A stretch of DNA of 64,000 nucleotides from Mariniblastus sp. Lineage in GTDB: Bacteria; Planctomycetota; Planctomycetia; Pirellulales; Pirellulaceae. Where the stretch lies: NCBI GenBank assembly GCA_022447605.1, contig JAKVBG010000012.1, positions 38,509-102,508 of the forward strand. Reading direction: 5' to 3'. This document shows, in pieces, positions 27,372 to 36,375 of the stretch (within the stretch, counting starts at the first letter, position 1; each line of letters starts with the position of its first letter). Made by a program: the position numbers and the translations under genes. Below the pieces are notes generated by a model, which did no database searches, was not told the DNA's origin, and was given only the letters and a program-made list of their open reading frames with translations.

Positions 27372-27557
27372 AACGCCGTCAAAGCAATCAAAACCACGGG
27401 CAAAACGAAAACAGCAACGTTCCCCGCCTAAAAATCGTAGCGGTTAAAGATCCAACACCTCGTTTACGTCCGGCTAATTTACGAGATAATATCCGGGAAA
27501 CCGGCAGGCCTGACGTCGATCTGCCGCTGCCGCCAATCCCTTAACGAGTCACCTGGC

Positions 27558-28739
27558 ATGAGCACCCAAACCGAAGATCTCGACCACCCCTCTGACGAAT
27601 CGGTTCGTCAACGGTATTCAGCCGCTTCCCAGCAGGCCGAACCAGCGCTCTGTTGCCCGGTCACTTACGATACGCAGTACCTGGAAGTGATCCCCCAGGA
27701 AGTGATCGAGCGGGATTATGGCTGTGGCGACCCGTCCCCTTATGTTCGCGAGGGGGACACCGTGGTCGACCTCGGATCGGGGGGCGGGAAATTGTGCTTC
27801 ATCATTTCCCAGCTGGTAGGCAAATCGGGCAAGGTGATTGGTGTCGACGTCAACCGCGACATGCTGGATCTGGCCAGGCAACATGAGCCAACAGTCGCTG
27901 AAAAGATCGGTTACAGGAATATTGAATTCCGCTGTGGCCGCATCCAGGACCTGGCCATCGAACTGGAGGTCCTGGCGGCTGAAATGAAGCAAATCGAATC
28001 CGAGGGTGCCGAGTACGCAATCGACATGCTGGCCCTGCAGGACGAACTACGGCAGAAGCGACCGATGATCCCGGACAACAGTGTCGACTGTGTTGTCTCC
28101 AACTGTGTTTTGAATCTCGTCCGCCACTCGGATCGAAAACAATTGTTCCAGGAAATTTTCCGGGTCCTCAAACCGGGAGGGCGAGCAGCGATCAGCGATA
28201 TTGTTTCGGACGAAGACGTCCCGCATGCCATGCAGAACAACCCGCAACTCTGGTCAGGCTGCATTTCCGGTGCCTGGCGCGAAGACCGTTTTACCGACGA
28301 GTTTTGTCAGGCCGGGTTCCAGGGAGTGCAGATTGACAAACGACAGGCTGAGCCCTGGCAAACGGTGGAAGGAATTGAATTCCGCTCTGTCACGCTGCTC
28401 GCTTTCAAGCCATTCAGCGATGTCTGCCTGGAAAAAAATCAGGCGGCCATCTACCGCGGGCCCTTTGCCAAAGTCATCGACGATGATGGCGGGACCTATC
28501 CCCGCGGGGTCCCGATGGCGGTTTGTGAAAAAACATTCCAAATGCTCTCAGAGCAGGGAATCTCACAGCATTTCTACCTATTGGAACCGGAGCAACCCGT
28601 CCCGGATGACGGGGCCCAGCTATTTGATTGCTCTCTGGATCGCCGCCGCGACGCACGAGAAACCAAAGGCCACCAGGTCCCATTGACGCAACTTTCTTCG
28701 GGGAACTGCTGTGGCGATAACGACGGCAACTGTTGTTAA
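27558..28739 (+). CDS. arsM: Arsenite methyltransferase-like protein (ArsM, arsenosugar type)
   Basis: A 393-residue SAM-dependent methyltransferase. VDLGSGGGKLCFI near 73 binds SAM. Three cysteines sit where ArsM proteins bind arsenite: RDYGCGDP near 56, SNCVLNLV near 180 and WSGCISGAW near 235. An N-terminal CCPVTYD motif and a C-terminal CCGDNDGNCC tail add more thiols. The next gene, 18 nt downstream, is an ArsS-type radical SAM enzyme, so the pair likely makes an arsenosugar precursor. The C-terminal 100 residues are an extra domain found in this subgroup. No arsR or arsenite efflux gene is nearby. Confidence 0.82.
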   Translation: MSTQTEDLDHPSDESVRQRYSAASQQAEPALCCPVTYDTQYLEVIPQEVIERDYGCGDPSPYVREGDTVVDLGSGGGKLCFIISQLVGKSGKVIGVDVNRDMLDLARQHEPTVAEKIGYRNIEFRCGRIQDLAIELEVLAAEMKQIESEGAEYAIDMLALQDELRQKRPMIPDNSVDCVVSNCVLNLVRHSDRKQLFQEIFRVLKPGGRAAISDIVSDEDVPHAMQNNPQLWSGCISGAWREDRFTDEFCQAGFQGVQIDKRQAEPWQTVEGIEFRSVTLLAFKPFSDVCLEKNQAAIYRGPFAKVIDDDGGTYPRGVPMAVCEKTFQMLSEQGISQHFYLLEPEQPVPDDGAQLFDCSLDRRRDARETKGHQVPLTQLSSGNCCGDNDGNCC

Positions 28740-28757
28740 GACACGACCAAAACATGG

Positions 28758-29822
28758 TTGGAAATCACCTTGAAAAAACTCCCGGTCTTATCTCTGCAGC
28801 GACGTGGATCTGAACTGGCACGCGCCGCTCGGCAACGGGAGATCCTGGAAGGGGAAGCCCCTTTGCCCCGCTTTGAAGAGGCCCTGAAAGCGGAGGAGTG
28901 CCCGCCGCTAATGGCCCAGGGGATCGAGATCCTCCAGGTCAATGTCGGCAAACTCTGTAACATGACGTGTCGCCACTGTCATGTGGACGCCGGTCCGGAC
29001 CGGCGCGAAATCATGGATCTTGAGACGATCGATGCCTGTTTGGCAGCGATCCGGACAGGTGCGATCCCGACCCTTGACTTGACCGGTGGCGCACCAGAAA
29101 TGAACCCGCATTTCAAATACTTTGTCACCGCGGCAAAAGAAATGGATTGCCACGTCATTGACCGCTGCAATCTGACGATCCTGCTGGCCAATGGATTCAC
29201 CGATCTGCCCCAGTTCCTGGCTGACCATCAAGTTGAAATCGTCGCGTCCTTGCCCTGTTACCTCCAGGAAAACGCGGACGCACAACGTGGACAAGGGAGT
29301 TTCACCGATTCAATCCGGGCCTTGCAGAAACTCAATGCCCTCGGTTACGGCCAACCCGGTTCCGGGTTACTGTTGACGCTGGTCTACAACCCGGTTGGCA
29401 CCAGCCTGCCACCTTCCCAGGAAGAACTGGAAATTGCCTACCGCCGACACCTGCGGGAGGAACATGAGGTCGAATTCAATCGCCTGTTCACGATCACCAA
29501 CATGCCAATCAGTCGATACCTGGAGGACCTGATGGCCCGGGGAAGCTACCAGGACTACATGCAGATGTTAATCGATGCGTTCAACCCGGCCGCGTTGACG
29601 GGCGTCATGTGCAACAAGATGCTGTCGGTCTCATGGGACGGAAGCCTGTTCGATTGTGACTTCAACCAAATGCTGGAATTACCTACCGTGGCGAGTGTGC
29701 CAAGGCATATCAACGCCTTTGATTCGGCCCGACTGGGGAGCCGGGCGATCGTCACCGGTCGACACTGCTTTGGTTGTACGGCGGGCGCGGGCTCCAGCTG
29801 CCAGGGAGCGATCGAGTCGTAA
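28758..29822 (+). CDS. arsS: Arsenosugar biosynthesis radical SAM protein (ArsS)
   Basis: A radical SAM enzyme of about 354 residues. The cluster-binding CNMTCRHCH (CxxxCxxC) is near residue 74, and TGGAPEMNP follows near 113. The C-terminal part has MCNKMLSVSWDG, FDCDFNQ and HCFGCTAGAGSSC, the Cys-rich tail of the family that adds a 5'-deoxyadenosyl group to dimethylarsinous acid. Some members are selenoproteins; here no in-frame TGA interrupts the gene. The start is uncertain: TTG 28758 or TTG 28770 (KKLPVLSLQ); the ATG at 28754 is out of frame. Confidence 0.85.
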   Translation: MEITLKKLPVLSLQRRGSELARAARQREILEGEAPLPRFEEALKAEECPPLMAQGIEILQVNVGKLCNMTCRHCHVDAGPDRREIMDLETIDACLAAIRTGAIPTLDLTGGAPEMNPHFKYFVTAAKEMDCHVIDRCNLTILLANGFTDLPQFLADHQVEIVASLPCYLQENADAQRGQGSFTDSIRALQKLNALGYGQPGSGLLLTLVYNPVGTSLPPSQEELEIAYRRHLREEHEVEFNRLFTITNMPISRYLEDLMARGSYQDYMQMLIDAFNPAALTGVMCNKMLSVSWDGSLFDCDFNQMLELPTVASVPRHINAFDSARLGSRAIVTGRHCFGCTAGAGSSCQGAIES

Positions 29823-29844
29823 CCAACCCTAGCCGGATACCGAC

Positions 29845-31155
29845 CTAGATGAATCGATTGATGTAATTCTCCAGGAATTCCTGTCGGCCACTGGTATTCG
29901 CGGCTGCCTCACCCTGTTGCGACATCCATTCGTACAAGGACTCGAAACCGTGTTGCCCCGACTCGATTTCCGCGCCCAGGCCAGAGTCCCAGTTGGCATA
30001 ACGTTCGCCCAAAAACTCGTCCAGACCACCATCGGCCCGGATGGCGGCCGCAATTTTCAAGCCACGGGCAAAGGCATCCATACCACCGATGTGCGCGTAA
30101 AACAGGTCGACCGGGTCGATGCTCTCGCGCCGTACCTTGGCATCGAAATTCACACCGCCCGGCGCAATCCCGCCATACTTCAACAGGATCAACATGACCT
30201 CGGCGGTCAGGTAGTAATTCGTCGGGAACTGGTCGGTGTCCCAGCCGAGCAGTAAATCACCCGTATTGGCATCGATCGAGCCCAGACATCCCTGGGCGCC
30301 AGCATAATCCAATTCATGCATCATGGTATGACCGGCCAGGGTCGCATGGTTCGTTTCGATGTTCAATTTGAAATGGTCCATCAAGCCGTACGCCCGCAAA
30401 AAGTTAATGCAGGCCGCTGCATCGCTGTCGTACTGATGCTTGGTAGGCTCTTTTGGCTTCGGTTCGATCAGGAACGTCCCTTCAAACCCGATCTGTTTGG
30501 CAAAATCGACGGCCATGTTGAGGAATTGGCCCAGGTGGTCCATCTCCCGTTTGATATCGGTGTTGAACAGGTTCATGTATCCTTCGCGGCCACCCCAGAA
30601 GACATAGTTTTCACCTCCCAGACGGTAGGTGACCTCCATCGCTTTTTTTACCTGAGCCGCTGCGTAGGCAAAAACTTCTGCATTCGGGCTGGTCGCCGCG
30701 CCATGCATGAATCTGGGATTACTGAACAGGTTGGCCGTTCCCCACAACAGCTTGATACCAGTCCGCGCCTGCTCTTCGGCCAGCACATCGACAACAGCAT
30801 CAAGGTGCGCATTGGTTTCCGAAAAACTGCTACCCTCCGGGGCCACATCCCGGTCGTGGAACGCGTAATAGGGTGCCCCCAGCTTTTCCATGAACTCAAA
30901 GGCGACCCTCGCCCGGTTCTGGGCATTTTCAACCGAATCGGTACCATCTTCCCAAGGCCGGTTCAGGGTCGGCATCCCAAAAGGATCAGAACCATTGGCA
31001 CGAAATGTATGCCAGTAGACGACGCTGAACCGCAAGTGATCCCGCATCGATTTTCCCTCGATCATCTCATCGGGGTTGTACCAGCGAAATGCCAGGGGGT
31101 TATCCGTATCGGGACCTTCGTATTCAATCTTCTTGATTTCTGGAAATGCGCTCAT
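29845..31155 (-). CDS. xylA: Xylose isomerase
   Basis: Converts xylose to xylulose (and often glucose to fructose) with two divalent cations. 436 residues, the long class II form. [10 protein letters not shown] near 100 (catalytic His), [10 protein letters not shown] near 185, [16 protein letters not shown] near 235 (metal ligands Glu and Lys) and [13 protein letters not shown] near 265 are all intact. It is transcribed alone on the minus strand; the only close gene is a short-chain dehydrogenase 167 bp upstream. No xylulokinase or xylose transporter is in the window. Confidence 0.95.
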   Translation of the reverse strand: MSAFPEIKKIEYEGPDTDNPLAFRWYNPDEMIEGKSMRDHLRFSVVYWHTFRANGSDPFGMPTLNRPWEDGTDSVENAQNRARVAFEFMEKLGAPYYAFHDRDVAPEGSSFSETNAHLDAVVDVLAEEQARTGIKLLWGTANLFSNPRFMHGAATSPNAEVFAYAAAQVKKAMEVTYRLGGENYVFWGGREGYMNLFNTDIKREMDHLGQFLNMAVDFAKQIGFEGTFLIEPKPKEPTKHQYDSDAAACINFLRAYGLMDHFKLNIETNHATLAGHTMMHELDYAGAQGCLGSIDANTGDLLLGWDTDQFPTNYYLTAEVMLILLKYGGIAPGGVNFDAKVRRESIDPVDLFYAHIGGMDAFARGLKIAAAIRADGGLDEFLGERYANWDSGLGAEIESGQHGFESLYEWMSQQGEAAANTSGRQEFLENYINRFI

Positions 31156-31322
31156 CGGTTTTCAGGTTTGCTCGTGATCAATCAGGGAAACAGGATGATA
31201 CCGGGCGAATTCGACGCCCTTACCAACTCCGCCGGTACGTCGACTCAGGGACAATCCGGACGACGCAGGACGGGTGCCGTAGATTTTGGACTGGATTGGA
31301 CTTTTCGGCAACCGCTCAACGG

Positions 31323-32138
31323 TTACTTTCGAGCCAAGCGTCGCAACAGCCGGTCACCCCAGCGGGGTGAAAGCTGGGATAACGCAAAGAGGAACTTCGA
31401 GCGCCCTGGCAGGACGAGTTCCGGCGAACGCTGCTCACAGGCCCGCACAATTCGCTCCGCCAAATCGTGCGGGTCAATTTTTCGGACCGGGGCACCAGCA
31501 CCTGCTTGCCTCGCTTTTTCTCCCAGGTCGGCCGATTGGTCCCGGTACCTGTCTTCGCCATCATCCCTGGCAATGGGGCCCGTACAGACATGCAGGTAAT
31601 GGACTTCGCTCGGACCCTCCAGTCTCAGCTGGCCCGTCAGGGCAGCCAGGGCATGCTTACTGGTCGAGTAAGGGGCGACGTAGGGCCAGGCGGTTTTGGA
31701 GGCAAGGGAACCGATGTTGACCAGGTGGCCCCCACTTTGCTTCAGGTGGGGTAATACCGCCAGCGAACAACGGGCTGCCGCGAAGAAGTTAATCTCCATC
31801 AACTCCCGGTAGTCCTCGATTTTTGAGTCGGCCAGGTCGCAGCGGATCGACTTGCCGGCGCAGTTGATCCAGACATCGATCCCATCCAAACGCTCGACCA
31901 ACTGCGAAAAATGGCTCTCAAAAGCTGGCTCATCGGTGATATCAAATGAACAGGTCTCCACCCCTCCTGCCTTGGATATCCCGCTGACCTCCTGCTGAGC
32001 CCGGGCGAGATCCTCCTGGTTGCGGCCGATCAGGACAACCTTGGCCGAGCTGCTGGCAAACGCCTTGGCGATCGCCAGCCCGAGACCACGGGAACCCCCG
32101 GTGATCACGATCGTCTTCTCATTCCAGCGGCTCGACAT
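31323..32138 (-). CDS. Short-chain dehydrogenase/reductase
   Basis: A 271-residue classical SDR. TGGSRGLGLAI near residue 13 is the cofactor loop; the Arg in it favours NADP. NCAGKS near 92, the catalytic Ser in IGSLASK near 143, and YSTSK (Tyr-x3-Lys) near 157 are intact. A short hydrophobic-basic C-terminus (about 245-271, with ALSQLSPRWGDRLLRRL) may contact the membrane. The substrate is not deducible. It could be co-transcribed with xylA but the 167-bp gap makes that doubtful. Confidence 0.85.
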   Translation of the reverse strand: MSSRWNEKTIVITGGSRGLGLAIAKAFASSSAKVVLIGRNQEDLARAQQEVSGISKAGGVETCSFDITDEPAFESHFSQLVERLDGIDVWINCAGKSIRCDLADSKIEDYRELMEINFFAAARCSLAVLPHLKQSGGHLVNIGSLASKTAWPYVAPYSTSKHALAALTGQLRLEGPSEVHYLHVCTGPIARDDGEDRYRDQSADLGEKARQAGAGAPVRKIDPHDLAERIVRACEQRSPELVLPGRSKFLFALSQLSPRWGDRLLRRLARK

Positions 32139-32419
32139 GGTCGAAACAATTTTCGGGGAAGGGGGTGAAAGGAAACATTTGCTGAGAGCTTAGCGACGCA
32201 CCCGGCGAATACCAATGCTCGATTGACGGTTTTGACAGCAACCAACTGCCAGCAGACTCTCGCGAACAAACAATTTCCGGAAGCTCACCGGAAAAAACTA
32301 AAGACGGGAGAAACTGTTGCCGATGCCGATTATATCAAGCAGGGGGTCTAGGGAAAGTTTAACGCCTCAACTTATGGCTTAAGCCCCGTTCGTTACATTC
32401 GCGAAAATGAGACTGTTCG

Positions 32420-32878
32420 ATGACGAGTACCAATTTGAACGCAAAAACAACCGTTTCCACAGCCATCATGCTGGGAATCCTGATCTGCCTCCAGTCCGGC
32501 TGTGCTTCCCTCAGCCCGTTTGGCAGTGAGCAAATCCCTGTGGTAGAGCCGGATGCCAACACCCAGTGCATGGTGCGGATCACGACAAAATTCGGCCAAA
32601 ACCGCGTCAAACATCTTCCGGTCAGCGATCAGATGACGGTCCAATCAGTACTGGAATCAACCGGCGCGATTGGCGACTTTCGCACCATGGAGATCAACAT
32701 CTTCCGAGCCGTCGATGGGCAGGGACAATTGTTGCGTCTGCCGGTCGAATACGATACCGCGCAGAACCACACTGTGCAGGAATGCAATTACGCAATCCAC
32801 CCGGGTGATGTGATTACGATTCGACCCAAGAAGAACTCGTCACTCGACAAGTTCGTCGACTCCGTTTTCGGGCAGTAG
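32420..32878 (+). CDS. Lipoprotein with SLBB-like C-terminal segment
   Basis: A 152-residue protein. Residues 12-28 form a signal peptide with lipobox LQSGC, giving Cys near 28 as the lipidated residue. The mature part has a small domain ending in NYAIHPGDVITIRP, which resembles the end of the SLBB/soluble-ligand-binding repeats of polysaccharide export proteins. It is too short to be a Wza-like channel. It precedes RNase P RNA and does not share an operon with obvious partners. Function unknown. Confidence 0.7.
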   Translation: MTSTNLNAKTTVSTAIMLGILICLQSGCASLSPFGSEQIPVVEPDANTQCMVRITTKFGQNRVKHLPVSDQMTVQSVLESTGAIGDFRTMEINIFRAVDGQGQLLRLPVEYDTAQNHTVQECNYAIHPGDVITIRPKKNSSLDKFVDSVFGQ

Positions 32879-32896
32879 GCGCAGTAGGAAAACGCC

Positions 32897-32940
32897 ACCC
32901 CGGGGCCTCCGGGGTAGGGAAACGAAAATCTTTTTGTTTT
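32897..32940 (+). terminator. Hairpin downstream of the lipoprotein gene
   Basis: ACCCCGG (32897-32903) pairs with CCGGGGT (32909-32915) around a 5-nt loop. A T-rich tract (32931-32940) lies 15 nt after the stem, further than in a standard intrinsic terminator. Confidence 0.4.
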
Positions 32941-32988
32941 CTGCGCGCCTCGGCAGATTTCCTGGATCACCACTGGCCGGCCGGACAC

Positions 32989-32994
32989 TAGAAT
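32989..32994 (+). promoter_or_regulatory. Likely -10 box of rnpB
   Basis: TAGAAT ends 8 nt before the predicted RNA 5' end at 33003, a good position for a -10 element. I see no clear -35 box. The same CTAGAATT core occurs at 52421 upstream of ispA. Confidence 0.35.
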
Positions 32995-33002
32995 TCGATG
33001 AC

Positions 33003-33368
33003 GAAGTTGATCTGACGATCGCTGGTGGCTCGCGCCACGAGAGGAAAGTCCGGGCTCCAAAGGACAGGATGGTCGGTAACGCCGACCGGCTGTGAAGCCA
33101 GGGAAAGTGCCACAGAAAGTAAACCGCCGAACGGGCGCTCCGGCGCCGCGTGGTAAGGGTGAAACGGTAAGGTAAGAGCTTACCAGACTGCCAGGTGACT
33201 GGCGGTGCTAGGTAAACCCCATCCGGAGCAAAGCCAAGCAGAAAGCAGCGGTAGTCCGCCGCACGATGACTTTCGGGTAGGCTGCTTGAATCGTTTAGCA
33301 ATAAACGATCTAGATAAATGATCGTCGCCAATGCTCTTGGTTACAAAACCCGGCTTACGATCAACTTC
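33003..33368 (+). ncRNA. rnpB: RNase P RNA, bacterial class A
   Basis: Catalytic RNA that trims tRNA 5' leaders. The P1 stem is perfect: GAAGTTGATC (33003-33012) pairs with GATCAACTTC (33359-33368). The conserved core is clear: GAGGAAAGTCCGGGCTCC near 33040, ACAGAAAGTAAACCGCC near 33112, GGGTGAAACGGTAAGGTAAGAGC near 33157, and AGATAAATGATCGTCGCC near 33312. Length of about 366 nt is normal for type A. A short T-run after P1 (33370-33374) may help termination. mutS converges on it from the minus strand. Confidence 0.95.
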
Positions 33369-33373
33369 GTTTT

Positions 33374-36016
33374 TCAATTTCGATCATCGCCCGCCTTCAA
33401 AGGGGGCGATTCTTCGGCAAATTCCGTTTTCCATTCACTGAGCACCTGGATCGCCTCGATCGGTGTCAGTTCATTGATATCGACGACCTTCAGCCGCTCG
33501 ACGATCGGGTGAGTTGCCGTTTCAAACAGGGTCATTTGAATCCCCTGACCGGGGGCCGAGGAACGGTCCGCCAGGCTTTCACGCGTCTGGTCGGTCCCAC
33601 CGGACGATTCGAGTTTCTCCAGAATCTGTTCTGCCCGCAGGTTGACTGCCTTCGGAACACCCGCCAACTGGGCGACGTGGATACCATAACTCCGGTCGGC
33701 CGATCCCGGGATGATCTTGTGCAGGAAAACGATCTTCTCTTCCCATTCCTTGACCGCCACGTTGTAATTTCGAACGCCACTCAGTTGCGTGGCCAAATCG
33801 GTCAGTTCGTGGTAGTGAGTCGCAAACAGGGTCCGACAACCGATATGATCATGGATGTACTCCACAATCGACCAGGCCAGGGAAACCCCGTCATAGGTAC
33901 TGGTCCCGCGACCAATTTCATCCAGGATCACCAGGCTGGAAGCCGACGCCGTGTTCAGGATCCGCGCGGTTTCCGTCATTTCGACCATGAACGTACTCTG
34001 TCCCTTGGTCAGTTCATCACTGGCCCCAACCCGGGCAAAAATCCGGTCGACCACACCGATCTTGGCCGACTTGGCCGGTACAAAACTACCAATTTGAGCC
34101 AACAGGGTGATGAGCGCAACCTGTCGAATGTAGGTGCTCTTGCCCGCCATGTTGGGACCGGTAATCAGGTGCAGAAAACCCCGATCATCATCGATCAAGG
34201 TATCGTTCGGAACAAATGCCCCCAGGGGCTCAAGAATGTCCAATACGGGGTGGCGTCCCTCTTCGATCATCAGCGACTGATCGTCGCTGATAACCGGTCG
34301 ACAATAGCCTTGCGCGGCTGCCAACTCGGCCAGCCCGGCGATCACGTCCAGGTTGGCCAGAACGGCTGCGTTGGATTTCAAACGCCCAGTATTGCCCTGC
34401 ACCATTTGCCGCAACTGATCGAACAGTTTCCATTCCAGCTCCAACGCTTTTTCTTCAGCCGAAAGAACCTTCTCCTCGTACTCCTTCAACTCCGGCGTAA
34501 TGTAGCGTTCAGCGTTTTTGAGGGTCTGTTTCCGGATGAACGTCGAGGGAATCTTGTCCCGATGTGTATGGGTTACCTCGAGGTAGTAGCCAAACACCTT
34601 GTTGTAACCGACTTTCAGGCTGGGAATTCCGGTCTGTTCACATATCGTCTGTTGGTATTCGGCAATCCACTGCTTGCCACCCTGGGCCAGTTCGCGGAAT
34701 GCGTCCAGCTCCGCATCAAACCCGGGTCGCAACACCCCGCCGTCCTTGAGCTGAGCAGGGCAGGGATCCTGCAGGGCCCGCCGCAACTCGGCCAACAGGT
34801 CGGGGCAAGGATCGAGTTCCACTTTCAACTGCCCCAGCCAGGGGCTGCCGAGCGGTTCGAGACGCTCGATCAGTGGAGCGACCACGGCCAGAGTCTTACC
34901 GATTGCGCTGAGATCACGCGGCGCAGCGCGACCCGTAGCCACGCGCGATACCAATCGTTCCAGGTCGAACACTCCCTTGAGCAATTGCCGCAGGTCACGA
35001 CGCGTTTCATGGTTCTTGACCATCTCTTCCACTGCGTCATGCCGTTGCTCGATCTCCTGCTGGCAAGTCAACGGAGAAGTCAACCAGATCCCGAGCAGGC
35101 GGGAGCCCATCGGTGTCATGCAGCGGTCAATCACATCAAACAGAGAGCCCTCACGGCTGCCGGTTCGAATCGTGCGACTGATTTCCAGGCTCCGCCAGGT
35201 GGCCTGGTCGATTTCCACCGAGTCACTGGGGCGGTAGGGGATCAACCCGTCCACGTGTTCCAATCGACTCTTCTGGGTCTCGTTCAGGTATTCCAGTATG
35301 CCACCGGCGGCACGGATACCAGGGCGATCACCCGCTCCCAACCCGAAACCCTCCAAGGAACTCACACCGAACTGCTTCAACAGCCCATTCGAAGCGTGGT
35401 CCAGCGCAAAGGACCAGCCGGGGCGGGTGGTGAGCATAGCGTTCGAACTGGCAGACCGAACAAAATCCATCTCACCTTCCAGGCAGAGGATTTCCCTCAC
35501 ATCCAAACGAGCCAGGATATCGGCGACTTTCTCCGGCTTGGCAACCGTAGCCACAAAACGGCCAGTCGACAACTCGATCCAGGCCACCCCGTAAACGGGC
35601 GGATCGACTTTGGCCGTCCCTGAATCGGAAACGACGGCGGCCAGGTAATTACTTTCCGTCGGCTCCAGCAACGATTCGTCCGTCACGGTTCCAGGCGAAA
35701 CTACCTGTTGCACTTCACGTTTGACAAGACCTTTTGCCGTCTTCGGGTCCTCGACCTGCTCACAGACGGCAACTCGGAATCCCTGCTTGATCAGCTTGCC
35801 CATGTAGCTGTCCAACTGGTGGTAGGGAAACCCGGCCATGGCAATGGCATTTTCACCCTTGTCACGGCTCGTCAGTGTCAGCCCCAGGACTTTCGAAGTC
35901 GTAACGGCATCCTGGTGGAACAGCTCATAGAAATCGCCCATTCGAAACAGCAACAGGGCATCCCCACACAGCTTCTTCGCTTCGTCATACTGGCGCATCA
36001 TGGGAGTCTTGGACAT
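33374..36016 (-). CDS. mutS: DNA mismatch repair protein MutS
   Basis: Recognises mismatches and small loops. About 880 residues. The mismatch-contacting Phe-x-Glu is in MGDFYELF near residue 25, followed by LTLTSR. The ATPase has Walker A GPNMAGKSTYIRQ near 617, the Walker B ILDEIGRGTS near 695, and GTSTYDG and FATHYHEL. The C-terminus has the short MutL/beta-contact region. I prefer the ATG at 36016 (MSKTPMMRQYDE), where homology should begin; the frame continues to an ATG at 36088. It is transcribed alone, toward rnpB. Confidence 0.95.
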   Translation of the reverse strand: MSKTPMMRQYDEAKKLCGDALLLFRMGDFYELFHQDAVTTSKVLGLTLTSRDKGENAIAMAGFPYHQLDSYMGKLIKQGFRVAVCEQVEDPKTAKGLVKREVQQVVSPGTVTDESLLEPTESNYLAAVVSDSGTAKVDPPVYGVAWIELSTGRFVATVAKPEKVADILARLDVREILCLEGEMDFVRSASSNAMLTTRPGWSFALDHASNGLLKQFGVSSLEGFGLGAGDRPGIRAAGGILEYLNETQKSRLEHVDGLIPYRPSDSVEIDQATWRSLEISRTIRTGSREGSLFDVIDRCMTPMGSRLLGIWLTSPLTCQQEIEQRHDAVEEMVKNHETRRDLRQLLKGVFDLERLVSRVATGRAAPRDLSAIGKTLAVVAPLIERLEPLGSPWLGQLKVELDPCPDLLAELRRALQDPCPAQLKDGGVLRPGFDAELDAFRELAQGGKQWIAEYQQTICEQTGIPSLKVGYNKVFGYYLEVTHTHRDKIPSTFIRKQTLKNAERYITPELKEYEEKVLSAEEKALELEWKLFDQLRQMVQGNTGRLKSNAAVLANLDVIAGLAELAAAQGYCRPVISDDQSLMIEEGRHPVLDILEPLGAFVPNDTLIDDDRGFLHLITGPNMAGKSTYIRQVALITLLAQIGSFVPAKSAKIGVVDRIFARVGASDELTKGQSTFMVEMTETARILNTASASSLVILDEIGRGTSTYDGVSLAWSIVEYIHDHIGCRTLFATHYHELTDLATQLSGVRNYNVAVKEWEEKIVFLHKIIPGSADRSYGIHVAQLAGVPKAVNLRAEQILEKLESSGGTDQTRESLADRSSAPGQGIQMTLFETATHPIVERLKVVDINELTPIEAIQVLSEWKTEFAEESPPLKAGDDRN

Positions 36017-36375
36017 AGCCAAAAATGGTATCAACGGGGACGGCCCAAGGGGAGTAGCGATCTCCCGAATATCGGAATTTCTTACCATTCAACCACCCCG
36101 ATCGACTCGATTTCCCGCCCCCTGGGATTGGGTTGCATCCATCCGGCAGCGCCGTCACAGAAATGTCCGACAATCGCGATGCTTCCGATTAAAATAATTA
36201 TTCAGGCATAAGCCGAGTTGTTAACTCGAGCAAACGTTTAATCAGTTGAGATTGGTGGTCGGCTTGGTATAGTTGAAAGACCACTGGACATTGGAACGAA
36301 ACACCTCATCTCGCCTAATTTGAACCCGGCGCCGCCGGGCCTCGTTTCCAATTGATTGCAACCTGGAGGATTACC
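36017..36375. other. Divergent intergenic region between mutS and the Wzz-kinase gene
   Basis: 359 bp if mutS starts at 36016. Besides the promoter at 36246-36273 I see no gene, repeat or RNA. The first 72 bp could be coding if mutS starts at 36088. Confidence 0.4.
36246..36273 (+). promoter_or_regulatory. Promoter upstream of the Wzz-kinase gene
   Basis: TTGAGA (36246-36251), 16-bp spacer, TATAGT (36268-36273). Both boxes match sigma-70 at five of six positions, with the same spacer length as the dnaA promoter. Confidence 0.5.

Noticed and set aside
27341..27544. 67-codon frame overlapping the end of the prepilin peptidase gene
   Set aside because: No ribosome site, no domain and composition typical of chance; left unannotated.
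28758..29822. Selenocysteine codon in arsS
   Set aside because: No in-frame TGA occurs; this is the cysteine form.
33509..35623. 704-codon open frame on the plus strand opposite mutS
   Set aside because: It is fully antisense to the clear mutS gene and has no recognisable domain; third-position GC bias in the sense gene explains the open frame.
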